Positions 11,857 to 22,802 of a DNA stretch of 64,000 nt are shown here, in pieces; the stretch's first letter is position 1, and every line of letters starts with the position of its first letter. The notes beneath the pieces are model-generated. The model saw only the letters and a list, made by a program, of their open reading frames with translations. It was not told the origin of the DNA and searched no databases. Source of the stretch: Artemia franciscana (lineage: Eukaryota; Arthropoda; Branchiopoda; Anostraca; Artemiidae). Both the position numbers and the translations under genes were made by a program. The DNA lies in assembly GCF_032884065.1 (NCBI RefSeq), contig NC_088868.1, forward strand, positions 3,095,043-3,159,042, given 5' to 3'.

Positions 11857-12235
11857 TCAAACAAAATAAAATTTCAAAACAAAAGAATTTCCATTCTTTT
11901 TATTTCCACCAATATATTCACGTATAACATTCCATATTTCTTTTATATTACCTTTGTTTTCTCGAAACTTCCTGTTATAGAACTCTGTCATGGCTTTGCA
12001 ACGCAGCCTGTCTACGAAATTCCGCTGTGTTTTGAATGGATTAAATGATTCGTCACTTTGTTCATCCATGAACTTTACGTAAAGTGCATTTGTTAGCCTT
12101 AGTTGCTCAATTATTTCAATGGTAATCCATGGCTTACGAGGTTGTTGTGTTTTTGATTTAACGAACTTTATGGGGCACGTCTTATTGTAAATAGACATAA
12201 GAACAGATAATAATTCGTTCAGTGCTTCCGTTGGG
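11857..12235 (-). pseudogene. Jockey/CR1-type LINE fragment (linker between EN and RT)
   Basis: The minus frame reads 'NPTEALNELLSVLMSIYNK' then 'KPWITIEIIEQLRLTNALYV' and, further on, 'CKAMTEFYNRKFRENKGNIK' with 'WNVIREYIGG'. The 'PWIT-E---' block followed by a basic helix and 'N-K--W--I' is the usual linker between the APE endonuclease and the RT in Jockey/CR1-group LINEs. Neither enzymatic domain is present. The open stretch is 113 codons plus about 12 upstream. The low-coordinate end is AT-rich non-coding sequence, so this is an internal fragment. Confidence 0.65.
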
Positions 12236-12317
12236 TTTTTTTCTCAGAATATACGGGGCTCCGATCAATAGCACTAGTCCCCTCAGCAAAGTTTCTCAGA
12301 TTTTCTTTTTTCAAAAT

Positions 12318-12600
12318 GTGTTTTTTTCAATTTTTCTTTTTGGTAATCAATTTCTTGGTTACCAAAAATCGATTACCAAAATCTTGATTACCAAAATGAT
12401 TTGATTACAAAATTTGATTACTTGATTACAAAAGATTTGATTACTTGATTACAAAATGCGTTTTTTTCAATTTTCTTTTTGTTAAACAATTTCTTGGTTA
12501 CCAAAAATCGATTACCAAAATCTTGATTACCAAAAATCTCTTTGGTAATCAATTTTCTTTTTGGTAATCAATTTCTCAATTTTATTTTTTGGTAATTTTA
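12318..12600. repeat. Inverted and tandem GATTACCAAAA/TTTTGGTAATC cluster
   Basis: The 11-mer 'gattaccaaaa' and its complement 'ttttggtaatc' recur many times in both orientations, with a variant 'gattacaaaa'. A block of ~80 bases (about 12318-12398) is repeated ~140 bases on (about 12458-12538). The alternation of both strands makes many possible hairpins. It matches no other feature in the window. Confidence 0.7.
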
Positions 12601-12721
12601 CTACTGGGTAATTTATAACAGCTAATAATGGTAGGTGGTCCGATCTGGGTATGAAATCACATTTGCACAGGTTGCAATTACATTTAGGCTATACTACAGT
12701 TTGTTACCACGAACTGTTTGA

Positions 12722-13082
12722 TAACACTGCTGCGGTTTAGGTAGGATATGAGGTTAGAAGCTGGTTTCGTATTAAGTCATGAGTGGAGTGGGGTTGCGTT
12801 CTATCACCATTTGTACGGAAAATTCTGGTGAACTTTGTCCTAAGGAGCACAGCAAAGGTTAAGTGAGAGTTGGGAATAAAAAGTCCCTTAGACTTTAGCT
12901 ATTATGACGATTTAAACGTCTTAGATGAAAATGTTGGTAAAATGAATTAACTTTTATAGATTTTGCGAGTTCAAGATGCTAGAATATGTTTTAAAAATTA
13001 ATTTTAAGAAAACTTAAGTCAATAAAGCAGCGTTACTTACCCAGGTAGCATAATTATTAAAGACGGTGGAACACTTTCTAGG
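12722..13082 (+). pseudogene. RTE-like RT fragment joined to an H remnant and U (copy B)
   Basis: The sequence encodes 'TAAV', 'GYEVRSWF', 'VLSPFV' and, with shifts, a motif C remnant and the 'acttacccaggtagcata' block, as at 4391-4720. It is preceded by only ~30 bases of H ending in the same hairpin 'ttaccacgaactgtttga', and followed by U at 13083. The identical junctions show it was copied from an H-interrupted LINE together with U. Several stops; not functional. Confidence 0.72.
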
Positions 13083-14640
13083 AATTTTTATTTGACTACT
13101 AATTGGGGAAATATTAATTTGTTTGCCGTGGATAATCGTATCAATAGTATCTTTATACAACACTGAATTAGGGCTTTAATATCTTGTAACGGCTTAGGTT
13201 TGTGGCAAACATGTCTTCTTGCTTACTTTCTTTACTTTAAAGCAACTAGATACCCTGTCAATGAGGTTCATTTTAATTTTTGTTTTGTTTTTAGTACTTC
13301 ATTTTTTTTACGATTTTTCGGTTAGGTGTATTTTTCAAGTTTTGTTTCGAGTTTTTTGTGAAGTCGCGAAACGCTGAGTGAAAAAAAAAGAAAAAGAGGA
13401 AAAAGGAGATTTCAAGATTGAATGCGGATGTCTCCTGCTTACCTTCTCGGAATCTATTAAAAAAAATTATCAATTAAAAAAAACATGCTGATTCACTGAT
13501 CGCCTTACCAAAGCACGGTAGTAAAATGTGACTGTTTACCTACCATAAATTATATGCTTTTTTAGGCTTAAAGAAACCCACCATAATATGAAAGAAGAGC
13601 AACTTACAAAAAAGAAGAACAACATCTAAAGAAACATATTAGAAATTGGAAATGGCCATAGGATGTTATTTAGAAGAAAAGAAGAGACTCGGCGACACTC
13701 AATGTGACACCAATGGCTAATGGCGAAGCTAAATATAAGGTAGTAGACATAGATCGGGAAAATAAATTTGTATTATTTCCTAGATAACGGTTGAGGAATA
13801 TTGGGTTTCTTGGATGAGCTATTTTGGAAACTTGATTGAAATCTGAAACTGAATTAATTGCGGTTGACTGACAATTATTCATTTTTTTTACCATGTTATG
13901 TGCAGTAGTTAGTATCGTTCAGTGCAATTGTTCCTCTTAAAGAGTTTTCTCTTTTGCATTAATTCGAGGGACTAGGGAGAGGCTACCAATTATGTTGTGA
14001 AGGGTGTTCAACAAATATATTATTTTCTGACTGAGAGACGGAAGGTGATTTTGGCTGAACTATTCTTGAGCTAATTCTCAAATTCGTTTGTCCTTGATTT
14101 AATTGACGCTATTTGATTTTAAGACCCTTCTCTAATAGATAGAAATCTCAAATGCCGCCCACTAAAACTAAATTATGAAATAATTGGTATGATAGTTTGT
14201 GAATTCCCTTTTTGTCTTTCAGTCACAAATATTATACATTTGGTAAAAGAAATTTCGTTTTGCTGATAGAAATTCAGAAGAAACATTAAACTAAGTTTGT
14301 TACATTTGTAACAATTATGAAATTTGAAAACGTATATCCTGATTTACAGGTAGTCGATCAGTTAGAGCTGAATAATGTAACTTTGCTTACGGTTCAAATT
14401 TTCAAATATTAAATTTTTTCCTTTGACTAAAAAGATGATTTAAACAAATACAAACGCCATCAAATGCATACGGTAAGATAAAATTTATTTTAGAAATAAC
14501 TCACAAGCTTGGATGAGCCGAATTTCTAATCTGAAGTAAAAACAAAATCAGAACAACATATAAAAGGCTTATAAACACTTCTATATATAAAACTGGCAAA
14601 GGAATGCACCGTGAAATTATGAAAGCAATAAAAATATTTA
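13083..14640 (+). repeat. U repeat, copy B
   Basis: It begins 'ttatttgactactaattgg' and follows U copies A and D through landmarks such as 'agcaactagataccctgtc' (near 13240), 'atatgaaagaagagcaactt' (near 13590) and 'gtcgatcagttagagctgaa' (near 14350). It lacks the H insertion of copy A and the LINE tail of copy D. The 75-codon frame of copy A is interrupted here, so there is no sign of coding constraint. Confidence 0.75.
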
Positions 14641-15320
14641 AAAACATGTACATATATTTTGGGCCATATTATATGGGCCATAATATAAAAAAAAAATATT
14701 GTGAACTTGAAAAGGGGTCAGTACAAGCGTAAAAAAGAGGATATTTTTTTCAATTTTTCTCTGGATACAAGGGGTATATATTTTTTTTCGTATTTTGAAG
14801 TCAAGTAGTGTATCTTCAAGTCAAGAGGCTATCCTTTCAATAAATTAAATTTTTTGGGATTTTCTGTGAAATTTGTGGGTTCGAAACCGGAGAAGCTTAT
14901 TCAAGATGTGGACGGATAAAGGAGGATATGTAGTGAATAATTATGTTCTACCCTATTACTAGTAAAGTTGACAAGATTTTTATTAAGCCATATTATAGTA
15001 AAGTTGACAAGATAAATTGTAGGCCAGATTATATGGACCATAATATAAAAAAAAAAAAGATTGTGAACTTGAAAAGCGGTCAGTACAGGCGTAAAAAAGA
15101 GGATACTTTTTTTTGTCAATTTTTCCCTGGATATAGGGGACATTTTTTTGTATTTTGAAGTCAAGCAGTGTTTCTTCAAGTCAAGAGGCTTTCCTTTGAA
15201 TAAAGTCAATTTTATTGGATTTCCCGCGAAAATTGTGAGTTCCAAACCGCAGAAGTATATTCAAGATGCGGAAGGATAAAGGAGGATATGTAGTGAATAA
15301 TTATGTTCTATCCTATATTA
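14640..15320 (+). repeat. ~360 bp tandem duplication at the end of U copy B
   Basis: The block with 'gtgaacttgaaaaggggtca', 'cttcaagtcaagaggct' and 'aggaggatatgtagtgaata' occurs twice, offset by 360 bases (for example 14922 and 15282). The second copy is slightly diverged. 'agtaaagttgacaagat' is also doubled at the junction (about 14961 and 14998). Unlike copies A and D, this U end has no (TA)n tract. Short frames on either strand here are by-products. Confidence 0.75.
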
Positions 15321-16095
15321 ATAAGAAAATAGATTACAGAAAATGGTTTTTGAGTATTTTATCTACACCCCCAAACTCTCCAACCTCTTAACCCCCGTAA
15401 AACGTGCCACTTTGCACAATTTGCAATAACTGCTTTCTTTTAACCACTCCAACAAATTTTTTGCCCTCATTCAAATTACTTACACAAAAATTTACCTGTT
15501 TTCTGCTATTAACACTTTGGTTTTCTTGCTTTCGATTCGTTATTTAGTATTATCATAGCTCTTATATAGTGCAGTTACAAATTAAATTGCAGTTGCAAGC
15601 GTTTTGCCTGCTTCCTGAATTCGAAGGGAGCAAACACTGTGAGATAATAGTTGGTTTTTGCTAAAGGGTAATTGACGTGTGCGGGCTGCTATTCCTCAGC
15701 AGAGAAGATGTTGAGGTTTCCATATATCATAGTTATTGCTTCAGCTTGTGTATACCAACCCTTGTATAAGGCTGCAAAGCGGGAAATCTTAATTTTAACA
15801 TATTGGGTTTCTAGCAAAGTGTCATATATGTATATCCTTCAATAAATCACTGACGGATCAGAAGGAGGGCACCTGATTCAGGAGTTTAGAAAGGAGATAG
15901 GTCCTTTAGCTTTATGAATATTGTTATTGTTAATGGATATCCTATTTTAAATTATAGGAAAATTGTGACGTCGAGTAAATGCAGGGAGGACGCAAAAGTT
16001 CCAGGAGGTATATGATTAAAAAGGTGGCGTTTTAAGGAAATTTATTGGCTTTAATATTGATTTAGAAGGATTTATTTTCGTCACTTTTTCCAAGG
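15321..16095. other. No recognisable feature
   Basis: AT-rich sequence with no open frame over 60 codons that I recognise, no match to the window's other repeat families that I could see, and no RNA gene signature. It lies between the end of U copy B and a CR1-like LINE fragment. Confidence 0.5.
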
Positions 16096-16099
16096 CATC

Positions 16100-16752
16100 T
16101 TGTGCAATGTTAATGAGAATACTCAGTAAATTTCTTTAGAAGATTTCAAAAACCTTAAGCTCATCCATAAATTTCAATTCGTCAGGAAATTCCTTAGTGA
16201 GACTATTAAGTGAAACTAGGAGAGTACGTTGCGGTATTCCATTTGGATCATGGGGGGGATTTTTAATAATGAGTATGGTATTTGATTTCTTGTGATCTAT
16301 TTGATGTGAAATACGCAACCAATTTCACTAGGAAAAGGTCAATATTGAATTTAGTGACAAGGTTTTGAACTAATACATTGTAACTAACAAAATCAAATGC
16401 TTTTTTTGGATCTTAAACATAAACTAAACTAATATAGGCATTAGACTTTTGAGGAATTTGCTAGTAAAGTTGACAAGATAAGCTATATAATGGGAGGTAG
16501 ATGTAGAACTTAGGCTCCTGAATTGTTCTAGGTCTGTAAAAGGAGGAAGGATTTTTTCCTTTTGCAAAGATTCAGCAGAGGATTCTTCATGCAGTTCGGG
16601 AAATAAACGCGATCGGAGAAACAACTTCAAAACCAATATTCTAATAAGAAGAAATGGGATATCAAAAGGACAGACACTGGCTTTTCTTAGCTTTCCAGTT
16701 CATAATTCAATTTCAAACGGAAAAATCACACAAAGTAAGGGGAAATTGTTTC
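16100..16752 (-). pseudogene. CR1/L2-like LINE RT fragment, copy 2
   Basis: On the minus strand: 'FTDLEQFRSLSSTSTSHYIA' then a motif A block 'DPKKAFDFVSYNVLVQNLV', 'FTSNRSQEIKYHTHY', motif B 'DPNGIPQRTLLVSLNS' and a motif C remnant 'LKFMDELKVFEIF' (expected VDD, here MDE). The layout 'SSTSHYIA ... KAFD-V ... GIPQGT-LGPL' is typical of CR1/L2-group RTs. Frameshifts and stops separate the pieces, and neither EN nor the 3' end is present. It abuts an R1-like fragment at about 16752 in the same orientation, apparently by insertion or truncation. A sister copy is at 1810-2460. Confidence 0.68.
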
Positions 16753-18600
16753 AACCATAAAACGGCCATAAGAACGGACTATAAAAACGTTGATGGTATG
16801 CTTCCTTGTGGGTACGATTTTTTATGGATACGAGTTACATTTTAGCTTTATCACTGTAAGAAACTGATCGATATGATAGGTAACTTTTAATCAGCATAAC
16901 TATAGGAGTGGGACAGCCTAATTCTAATAGCTTTTTTAAAATCCCGGGGTGCCATGCATTGTCGAAGGCACCTTTATTGTCAAGGAGAAGGCAAATTGTG
17001 AATTTGTTTGTCCTGTTATTTTCTTCCTCTGTCGTAACAAGTTTTTCCAGGGCATCTACTGTTGGTTTGCCTTTAGCAAGTCCAAACTGGTCTTTATAAA
17101 TCTAGTCCTTATTAATACTTAGATTATTCAAAATATATGATAAGGTTGTTTCGAAAGTCTTGCCAAAAACTGGTAATAAGCTAATGGGTCGATAAGAAGA
17201 TGGTAAATAATCATTAGTTCTCCCTGCATAGGAATTGCTATGATTTTAGCATTTTTCCAGTCCCTAGGAAAATACTTAATATCCGAACATGCATTATATA
17301 TTTTAAGCAAAATGGGAGCTAAGTCATGGACTTTTTTTTACAACTGTATTAACAATACCATCTAAGCCGGGAGTTTTCTGTGGCTTAGGAGAATTAATAG
17401 CATGTTGTAGATGCTGTTGATCAATAGAATCAACTGTTATAGGTGAAAATCCCGACTGTTGTCACAAGCTTATTCAACTTGACCTCGAATTTGGCGGTGA
17501 TAAGAAGTTTTGGTTTAGCGGTAATCAGGGGTAGACCATTTGTTGAAGAATAACTGGCCACCTTCCTGGTATGATTCTGTGTACGTGCCGTTATATTTTG
17601 CAATGTGAATAGGGGATACTAGGGAGGGGTGGTTAGAATATATCTTATGTATTGTGCTCCAGGGATCTAAGCTACCTTTATCTTTACAGAAAATTTTCCA
17701 ATCTACAAGTTTTGACTTCTCATTTTCATTCGAACACAGTCTTTTTTCCAAATATTGCAATTTTAATTCCTATTTGTATTATATTTGTAAGGCTTTGAAC
17801 AAATTAGCTAATCTCTTGTTTATTTTTCATGGGTATGCTAAATATGCCGTCGATATTATTTTAAAAATGTTAGCCAAGTGTATTCCAATCCACTTTCTTG
17901 TAATTCAGCCTTGGATCAGTGAAACTTATGTTGGAGGAGTCAGAATATCTTAGTTTAAAAGAAATATACCCATGCTCTGAAAGACTGGGACATGTTGACA
18001 CTTTCTAATGATAAATATCACGGGACAAACAATTACCGACAGCAGTTACGTCCGGGCTCGTGGTGTTCATTCTTGTATATGTTGCCACTTTGGATCATTT
18101 ACGACAACTAGCGACCTATTTGTAAAAATTAATTCCAGTTCCTCCCCTTTTTCGTCCGCAATATTATTAGAAAGCCAAAAAGGTGTTTGGGCATTAAATT
18201 CCCCACCTAAAATTAATGCAGACGCATTTCTTACTTTCTCAATCAGTTACAGACATAAAGAAGGATTTTCGTTAGAAGGAAGACAGTAAGGTCACGCAAC
18301 TGTAAAGGTCTTTTTGCGAGCATATATATAGACAACAACATATTCATTTGTCGAGACACCAAAATGTAGATCTGCTTTCAGCGTATTTATAACAAAAACT
18401 GTTGCGCTATAAAGTCTTTTTGAAGGATCAAATTTTGAAAAACACCTTAAATTTGGTGGTGCAGAGGAGACTTTAAAATTGTATTTACATATGGGTCTTG
18501 AACTAATATAACATCTGGTTTTACCATCTCCATATTTTTTATATAATTCTAATAAAGCTACATACGAATGCTGTAAATTAATCTGAAGAAATGATAAACT
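16753..18600 (-). pseudogene. R1/LOA-like LINE, endonuclease to RT motif B, degenerate
   Basis: Order on the minus strand: APE endonuclease start 'SFLQINLQHSYVALLELYKK' (near 18600), endonuclease active-site block 'LGGEFNAQTPFWLSNN' (near 18190), linker 'GSLDPWSTIHKIYSNH' (17760-17515), RT fingers 'YFPRDWKNAKIIAIP' (near 17270), 'DQFGLAKGKPTVDALE' and motif A 'CLLLDNKGAFDNAWHPGIL' (near 17000), then 'KSYLSYRSVSY' and motif B 'YPQGSIPS' (near 16800). 'GAFDN-W' and 'PQGS' point to the R1/LOA group. Many stops; the 3' third is missing and replaced by CR1-like sequence. Confidence 0.72.
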
Positions 18601-18950
18601 ATTTATACATGATGCGGAAGGCTTTGCATCAGCCTCAAAACATTTTAATTTTTCTGGTAGATTGACTTTTAGCTTTTTGGATATATGGTGAATTTGAATT
18701 TGGTTAAATTTTTTGTTTCTGTAATGGTCCATTTTCTTTTCCGGTAGCTTGTCAAGATTAATTGGTATTAATTTATGTGGACTTCCTATATCGAGATCTT
18801 CCCGTGTTATATATTCAGCTATTTGCATGGTCTGACAAGATGCAAATGTTAGATCAATTATGATTGAGTAATTAGTTTGAGCATTCATATATGTTAATAC
18901 CAGAACTAAAACTGGTATATCATAGATAAAATTTGCAATATCCTATCCTG
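18601..18950 (-). pseudogene. R1-like endonuclease C-terminus from a second element
   Basis: The minus frame reads 'IIIDLTFASCQTMQIAEYI' and 'EDLDIGSPHKLIPINLDKLP', the end of an APE endonuclease ('DLT--S ... SDH'), with the catalytic Asp of SDH changed to Pro. A linker follows ('EKLKCFEADAKPS'). The 5' end of another R1-like element then starts in the same open frame, so a 198-codon frame spans two elements. The order (endonuclease end, then endonuclease start) proves the join is not one protein. Confidence 0.6.
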
Positions 18951-19324
18951 ACCTATTTTGACTGCCATTAGATTCCCACTTTTTTCCTTTGTCAGCGTAC
19001 TAGGCTATCGTACTAAAATCTTGATTATCGCCTCTCCCTCCTTCTTCCACAAAATTTCCAGGCAAAATTTTAACAAAATTCTCTTATATTAACAGAATTA
19101 TTTTGAATTTATTATATAATGAATAGTTTCTTTGTGACTGTTATTAATTTATCAATGGAACTATTTAATTATTATTAATCATTATGATCTAATTATTTTA
19201 ATTATGTTTATTTAAAGAACTTACGCGTTATAGCAACCACGATCAAGCTCTTGATCTGAGTAAAACTAGAGTCTCTGTCTGCATTCAGAGATAATTAGCT
19301 TAGTCTCAGTGAGATAAACGATAT
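18951..19324. other. No recognisable feature
   Basis: AT-rich sequence between an R1-like LINE remnant and a minisatellite. No open frame over 60 codons and no repeat match that I recognised. Confidence 0.45.
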
Positions 19325-19512
19325 GCGTGTAACTTAACCGCCGTGTAGTTAAGCCCCAAGCAACTGAAACCCAATAACTGAAGCACCGTGGAACTGAACC
19401 TCCGTGCAACTAAACCTACATGCAATTGACTCCCGTGAAGCTGAATATCCCTGCACTGTATGAAGCTGAACAACTGTTACACTGTACCGCCGTGCAACTT
19501 AACCCTCGTGCA
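19325..19512. repeat. Degenerate minisatellite, ~15-18 bp unit
   Basis: Imperfect units of the form 'ccgtgcaactgaacct' follow each other about eleven times. Examples are 'ccgtggaactgaacct', 'ccgtgcaactaaacct', 'cccgtgaagctgaat' and 'ccgtgcaacttaaccc'. Units vary in length and sequence, so it is an old array. No coding potential. Confidence 0.75.
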
Positions 19513-19629
19513 ACATTCTACCAAGTGTAGGCAATATTATTGGGTAAAACACAAGTTAGAATCTTCACATATTCGACTTTGTTGGAATTGTTTTGTTTTT
19601 TAAATCACTATATAAAGCCCTGTCAAGAT

Positions 19630-20535
19630 GATTCACAAAAAAGCTGTTTTTTTTCCGCAAAATATAGAAAATTGGACGTCGCAAACCATTAAAGCCATAT
19701 TTATTTCTCCTATTTTATGTTTTATGTCTCCACCCCCTTGTCATTGTCCAAAAATGCCCCTTCCCCCGAAAATACCCGAAAACCACCCCTCACACAGCTG
19801 GTTTTTTTTTAGTCATTTTTGACTTATTAAAAGGACTAGAACTCTCAATTTCTGATCGAATGAGAATCCTCAGAAGTTACTAAAAACCATGAGACGGGGG
19901 TGGAGACGGGGAAGGGAAAGTCCCCCTCCTATTTGGAATGAGTTCTGTTCATTTTGGGGTTTAATGTCACTCTTTATTCTTTATTAAATACAATTCTTTA
20001 TTATTTCTTTATTAAATATCAGTTTCGCATTTTTGATGTTCAATGATTTTTTGTCCCTCACCAAAAAAATCACCGCCCAAACAAAAGTCCTGGATACGGC
20101 CCTGGGGATTTCATGTCGAACAGGGTCCAAATAGGCTCGTGGGAGGATCTTTCCATCGAGGAATTTTCCTTTGGGAATGGGAATTTTTCCTTTGATTTCC
20201 TGGGATTATTTAAAAACTATCAAAACTAAATGAAAATAACAAGTCTTTTCAACTGAAATAAGGGAGCAACATTAGAATTTAACAACATTAAAACGACGTA
20301 TATGAGGAGGGTTTTCTCCTCCTCAATGTGCTCTTTACGCTAAATATGTCTTAGAACCCTTAAACAAGGTTATTATTATAATAAAAACAAGAGTCATTTT
20401 AAATAATTGGAACAAAAAGTCAAACTTTAGTGCAAAGACCGTGGTATTGAGGAGGGGACAACTCCGTTCATCTACAGAATAGCTTCCGTTCGTTTTAAGT
20501 TTTTATGCTACTCCACTCTTTCAGTTTAAACACAT
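19630..20535 (-). repeat. Diverged H-like sequence with an asymmetrical fold-back
   Basis: The stretch has H-like phrases ('gtggagacggggaagggaaag', 'gggaggatctttccat') and, from about 20250, a fold-back. The fold-back starts 'caagtcttttcaactgaaat', runs through 'tatgaggagggttttctcct' and 'gctctttacgctaaat', and its opposing arm ends 'cgttcgttttaagttttta'. It is more diverged than other H copies and parts do not align by eye, so boundaries are rough. Confidence 0.5.
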
Positions 20536-21134
20536 GCTTTTTAAGCTGGAAGCATTTTGTTATTTAATCCAATATGGATGTCACAGTCTATCCCATGTAG
20601 AATCATGCACATATTATGGAGTGGGGGATGTCGGGGTCATCGGACGTGGAGGGGGACTCATGTTGCTTGACCCTCAAACAAGCGCAGTTTGAATACTATT
20701 ATATAGTGATCATTTACTATTCCCTTTGCGCAGTTACTATTATTCTACAACATTTTAGTTCTCTTTATATCTTCCAGAGTTCGTCATCCTACCATCCACA
20801 CATCTATGAAAAAATCATACTTTTAGTTCCAACCATTCAATTGACCCAATCAAGGACTGGCTGTCCCCAAGTGGACGGGGAAGGGGCTTTACAAAGGAGG
20901 TCTTAAAGGTAATTTGCTCCCTTTTTATTATTGTTACTTTTTCATTTACTTCGCTCTTTTTCGTTTTATTATGTTCTACCAGAAAAACTGACAGAACGGG
21001 AGAAGCACCATTATGGCTGAAGTATTTTGTGTTTTTATTTTTAACGAACCCAATTATTTAGTTTGGGACGGGGGTCAATGATATGACTCTGTAAGTTCAG
21101 CCAAAGTCAACCCAGTTGTAAATGGGTACCCGGA
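20536..21134. other. No recognisable feature
   Basis: Mixed sequence with one 96-codon frame (20616-20906, plus) that has no recognised domain and no repeat copy that I saw. I do not call it a gene. Confidence 0.4.
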
Positions 21135-22745
21135 GAAATCAGCTGTATTCTTTACCAAGTTTATTTATTTTGGATGGGCAATTCCAGAGAAGGAGGGAAA
21201 TTAGAAATTTCTAAGACAGGAGAACCTTATTTCTCATTTTCTTACTTTGATAATTGTTCGGAGTTTTCCTAAAAAGGGAGAGGGTGCATTCATGACCGCA
21301 ACCGGCGGAACTCACAGACAATTAGATATTCTACTAGCAGCCAATCAAGCACGGCCAAATGGAATTCAAGTCGTCTCCAAATTAGGCGGGTGAGTTCATA
21401 AGGGAGGATCTAAGGGAAATTAAAAATTCTAGGAAGGGTGTAAAGAGGGTAGCTCTAAATATGTTGGTAAAGAGGAGAAGCGTGTCTAGCTATGCTGGTG
21501 TTTGGCAGCCTGGTGCCGCAGAGAGTTCTAGTAGTTGTACAGAATCTACAAAAAGTAGTGATTCAAAAGTCTTCACACCTAACAGTCTAAGGATAGTCAT
21601 CGTAGTATAGTTGTTACTTTGAATGTCCAAAATCTGGTTAATGTCGTCATTCGACGGTGACTGTCCAAAATGTCCTTTCCTCTGCTTGGATTCAATTAGC
21701 TTAGCGAATCAGCATTTCTGTCTTGTGCAAGATTTGATGGTAAAAGTTAGATTAGGTTAATTTAAGCTATAACTCTTAGAAATGGGATACAAATCTAACC
21801 TAGATAAACCTGTTACCATGAAACCTTACATAAAACTAAAAAAGTTGACTGGCAACGCTGAATTAAACCAAGGAGAAAAAGTATGTCGGACATTCCCCGG
21901 TGAATATGAAATTTCTTTTTCTAGCAGTTAACTCTCGATTTGAGTGACATATTTTATATTGATCATTAACAGATATTTATGCAAAAGGTACGATGAATTT
22001 TGCTTCCAGATGGTATAAGTATAAACAATGACTTTAAGACATATTAAAGTCATATTTCTTTTGGAACACAATCAAAGTGAGGGGGGATATCCCCCTATAT
22101 TTTTTGCTTCTTCCCTTAGATTTTGAAAGTTACTTTGTTTATGGAATTCTCTAATAAGTATTTTTAGATGTCAATTCTCTAATAAATCTTAGTTTTCAGT
22201 TCAGTGGTAGTTTTATATAAAGTTCGGTCTTCTAACATGTCTTTCGTCTAAAAGCACACACAAAGTCTCTGCCAGCTATTTGTTTTCAGCAAGATATATC
22301 GGTAAATTCATTTTGCATATCGTTAGGAACTACGTGTCGGCCTTTCAGGGGGGGGTCTCAGTCAGTCTCAGTAGTGTGTAACTGTCACAGCAGAGATTAT
22401 CAAAATATGTAAATGTATCTGATGGGTAATCTAACTGTATAATTGTTTTTTTTTTATGTTTTTGTTTGTTTCCTATACTATAAGTCGTGATGTTTGCATA
22501 ATTCTAAATGAAGAAAATCATGATGAAATATTGGTGACTTCAAACAGTTAAATTTTGTGCTATTGTCGAAGAAAAAGTGACCAAGGCCTGGCTTGGTATT
22601 TGATGTTTCTTCAATTCTTTTGGTGTAATTGTGAGGCATTATTACCATAGTAATAAGCACTGGATCTCTGTTTTTGAAACTAGCAAATTTGCTAAGTTAA
22701 AGAAATAAAACAATAGCGACAAGATCTGTCAAACGCTAGATGGAA
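21135..22745 (+). repeat. Diverged ~1.7 kb paralogous segment, copy 2
   Basis: It matches 30-1745 in order and orientation. It lacks the bases matching about 240-378 of copy 1 and carries a stretch near 21880-22190 that aligns poorly. It runs almost directly into U copy C at 22803. At copy 1 the same segment runs into a ~50 base U start, so segment and U were neighbours before the duplication. Confidence 0.72.
21315..21540 (+). pseudogene. RTE-like LINE, C-terminal fragment (second copy)
   Basis: It is homologous to about 375-600, ending in a 'KRRSVSSYAGVWQPGAA'-like translation after frameshifts. Its upstream part, with the 'LRWLGHVL'-type block, has been deleted. Same family as 38590-40915. 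Confidence 0.6.
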
Positions 22746-22802
22746 CTAGTGATATTTTTTGACGCTAGGACAAATCTTCAGTCCCCATTCCCGCTGTTTC
22801 TA

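Noticed and set aside
18292-18888. Single 198-codon gene on the minus strand
   Set aside because: It joins an endonuclease end to an endonuclease start, so it spans the junction of two LINE fragments.
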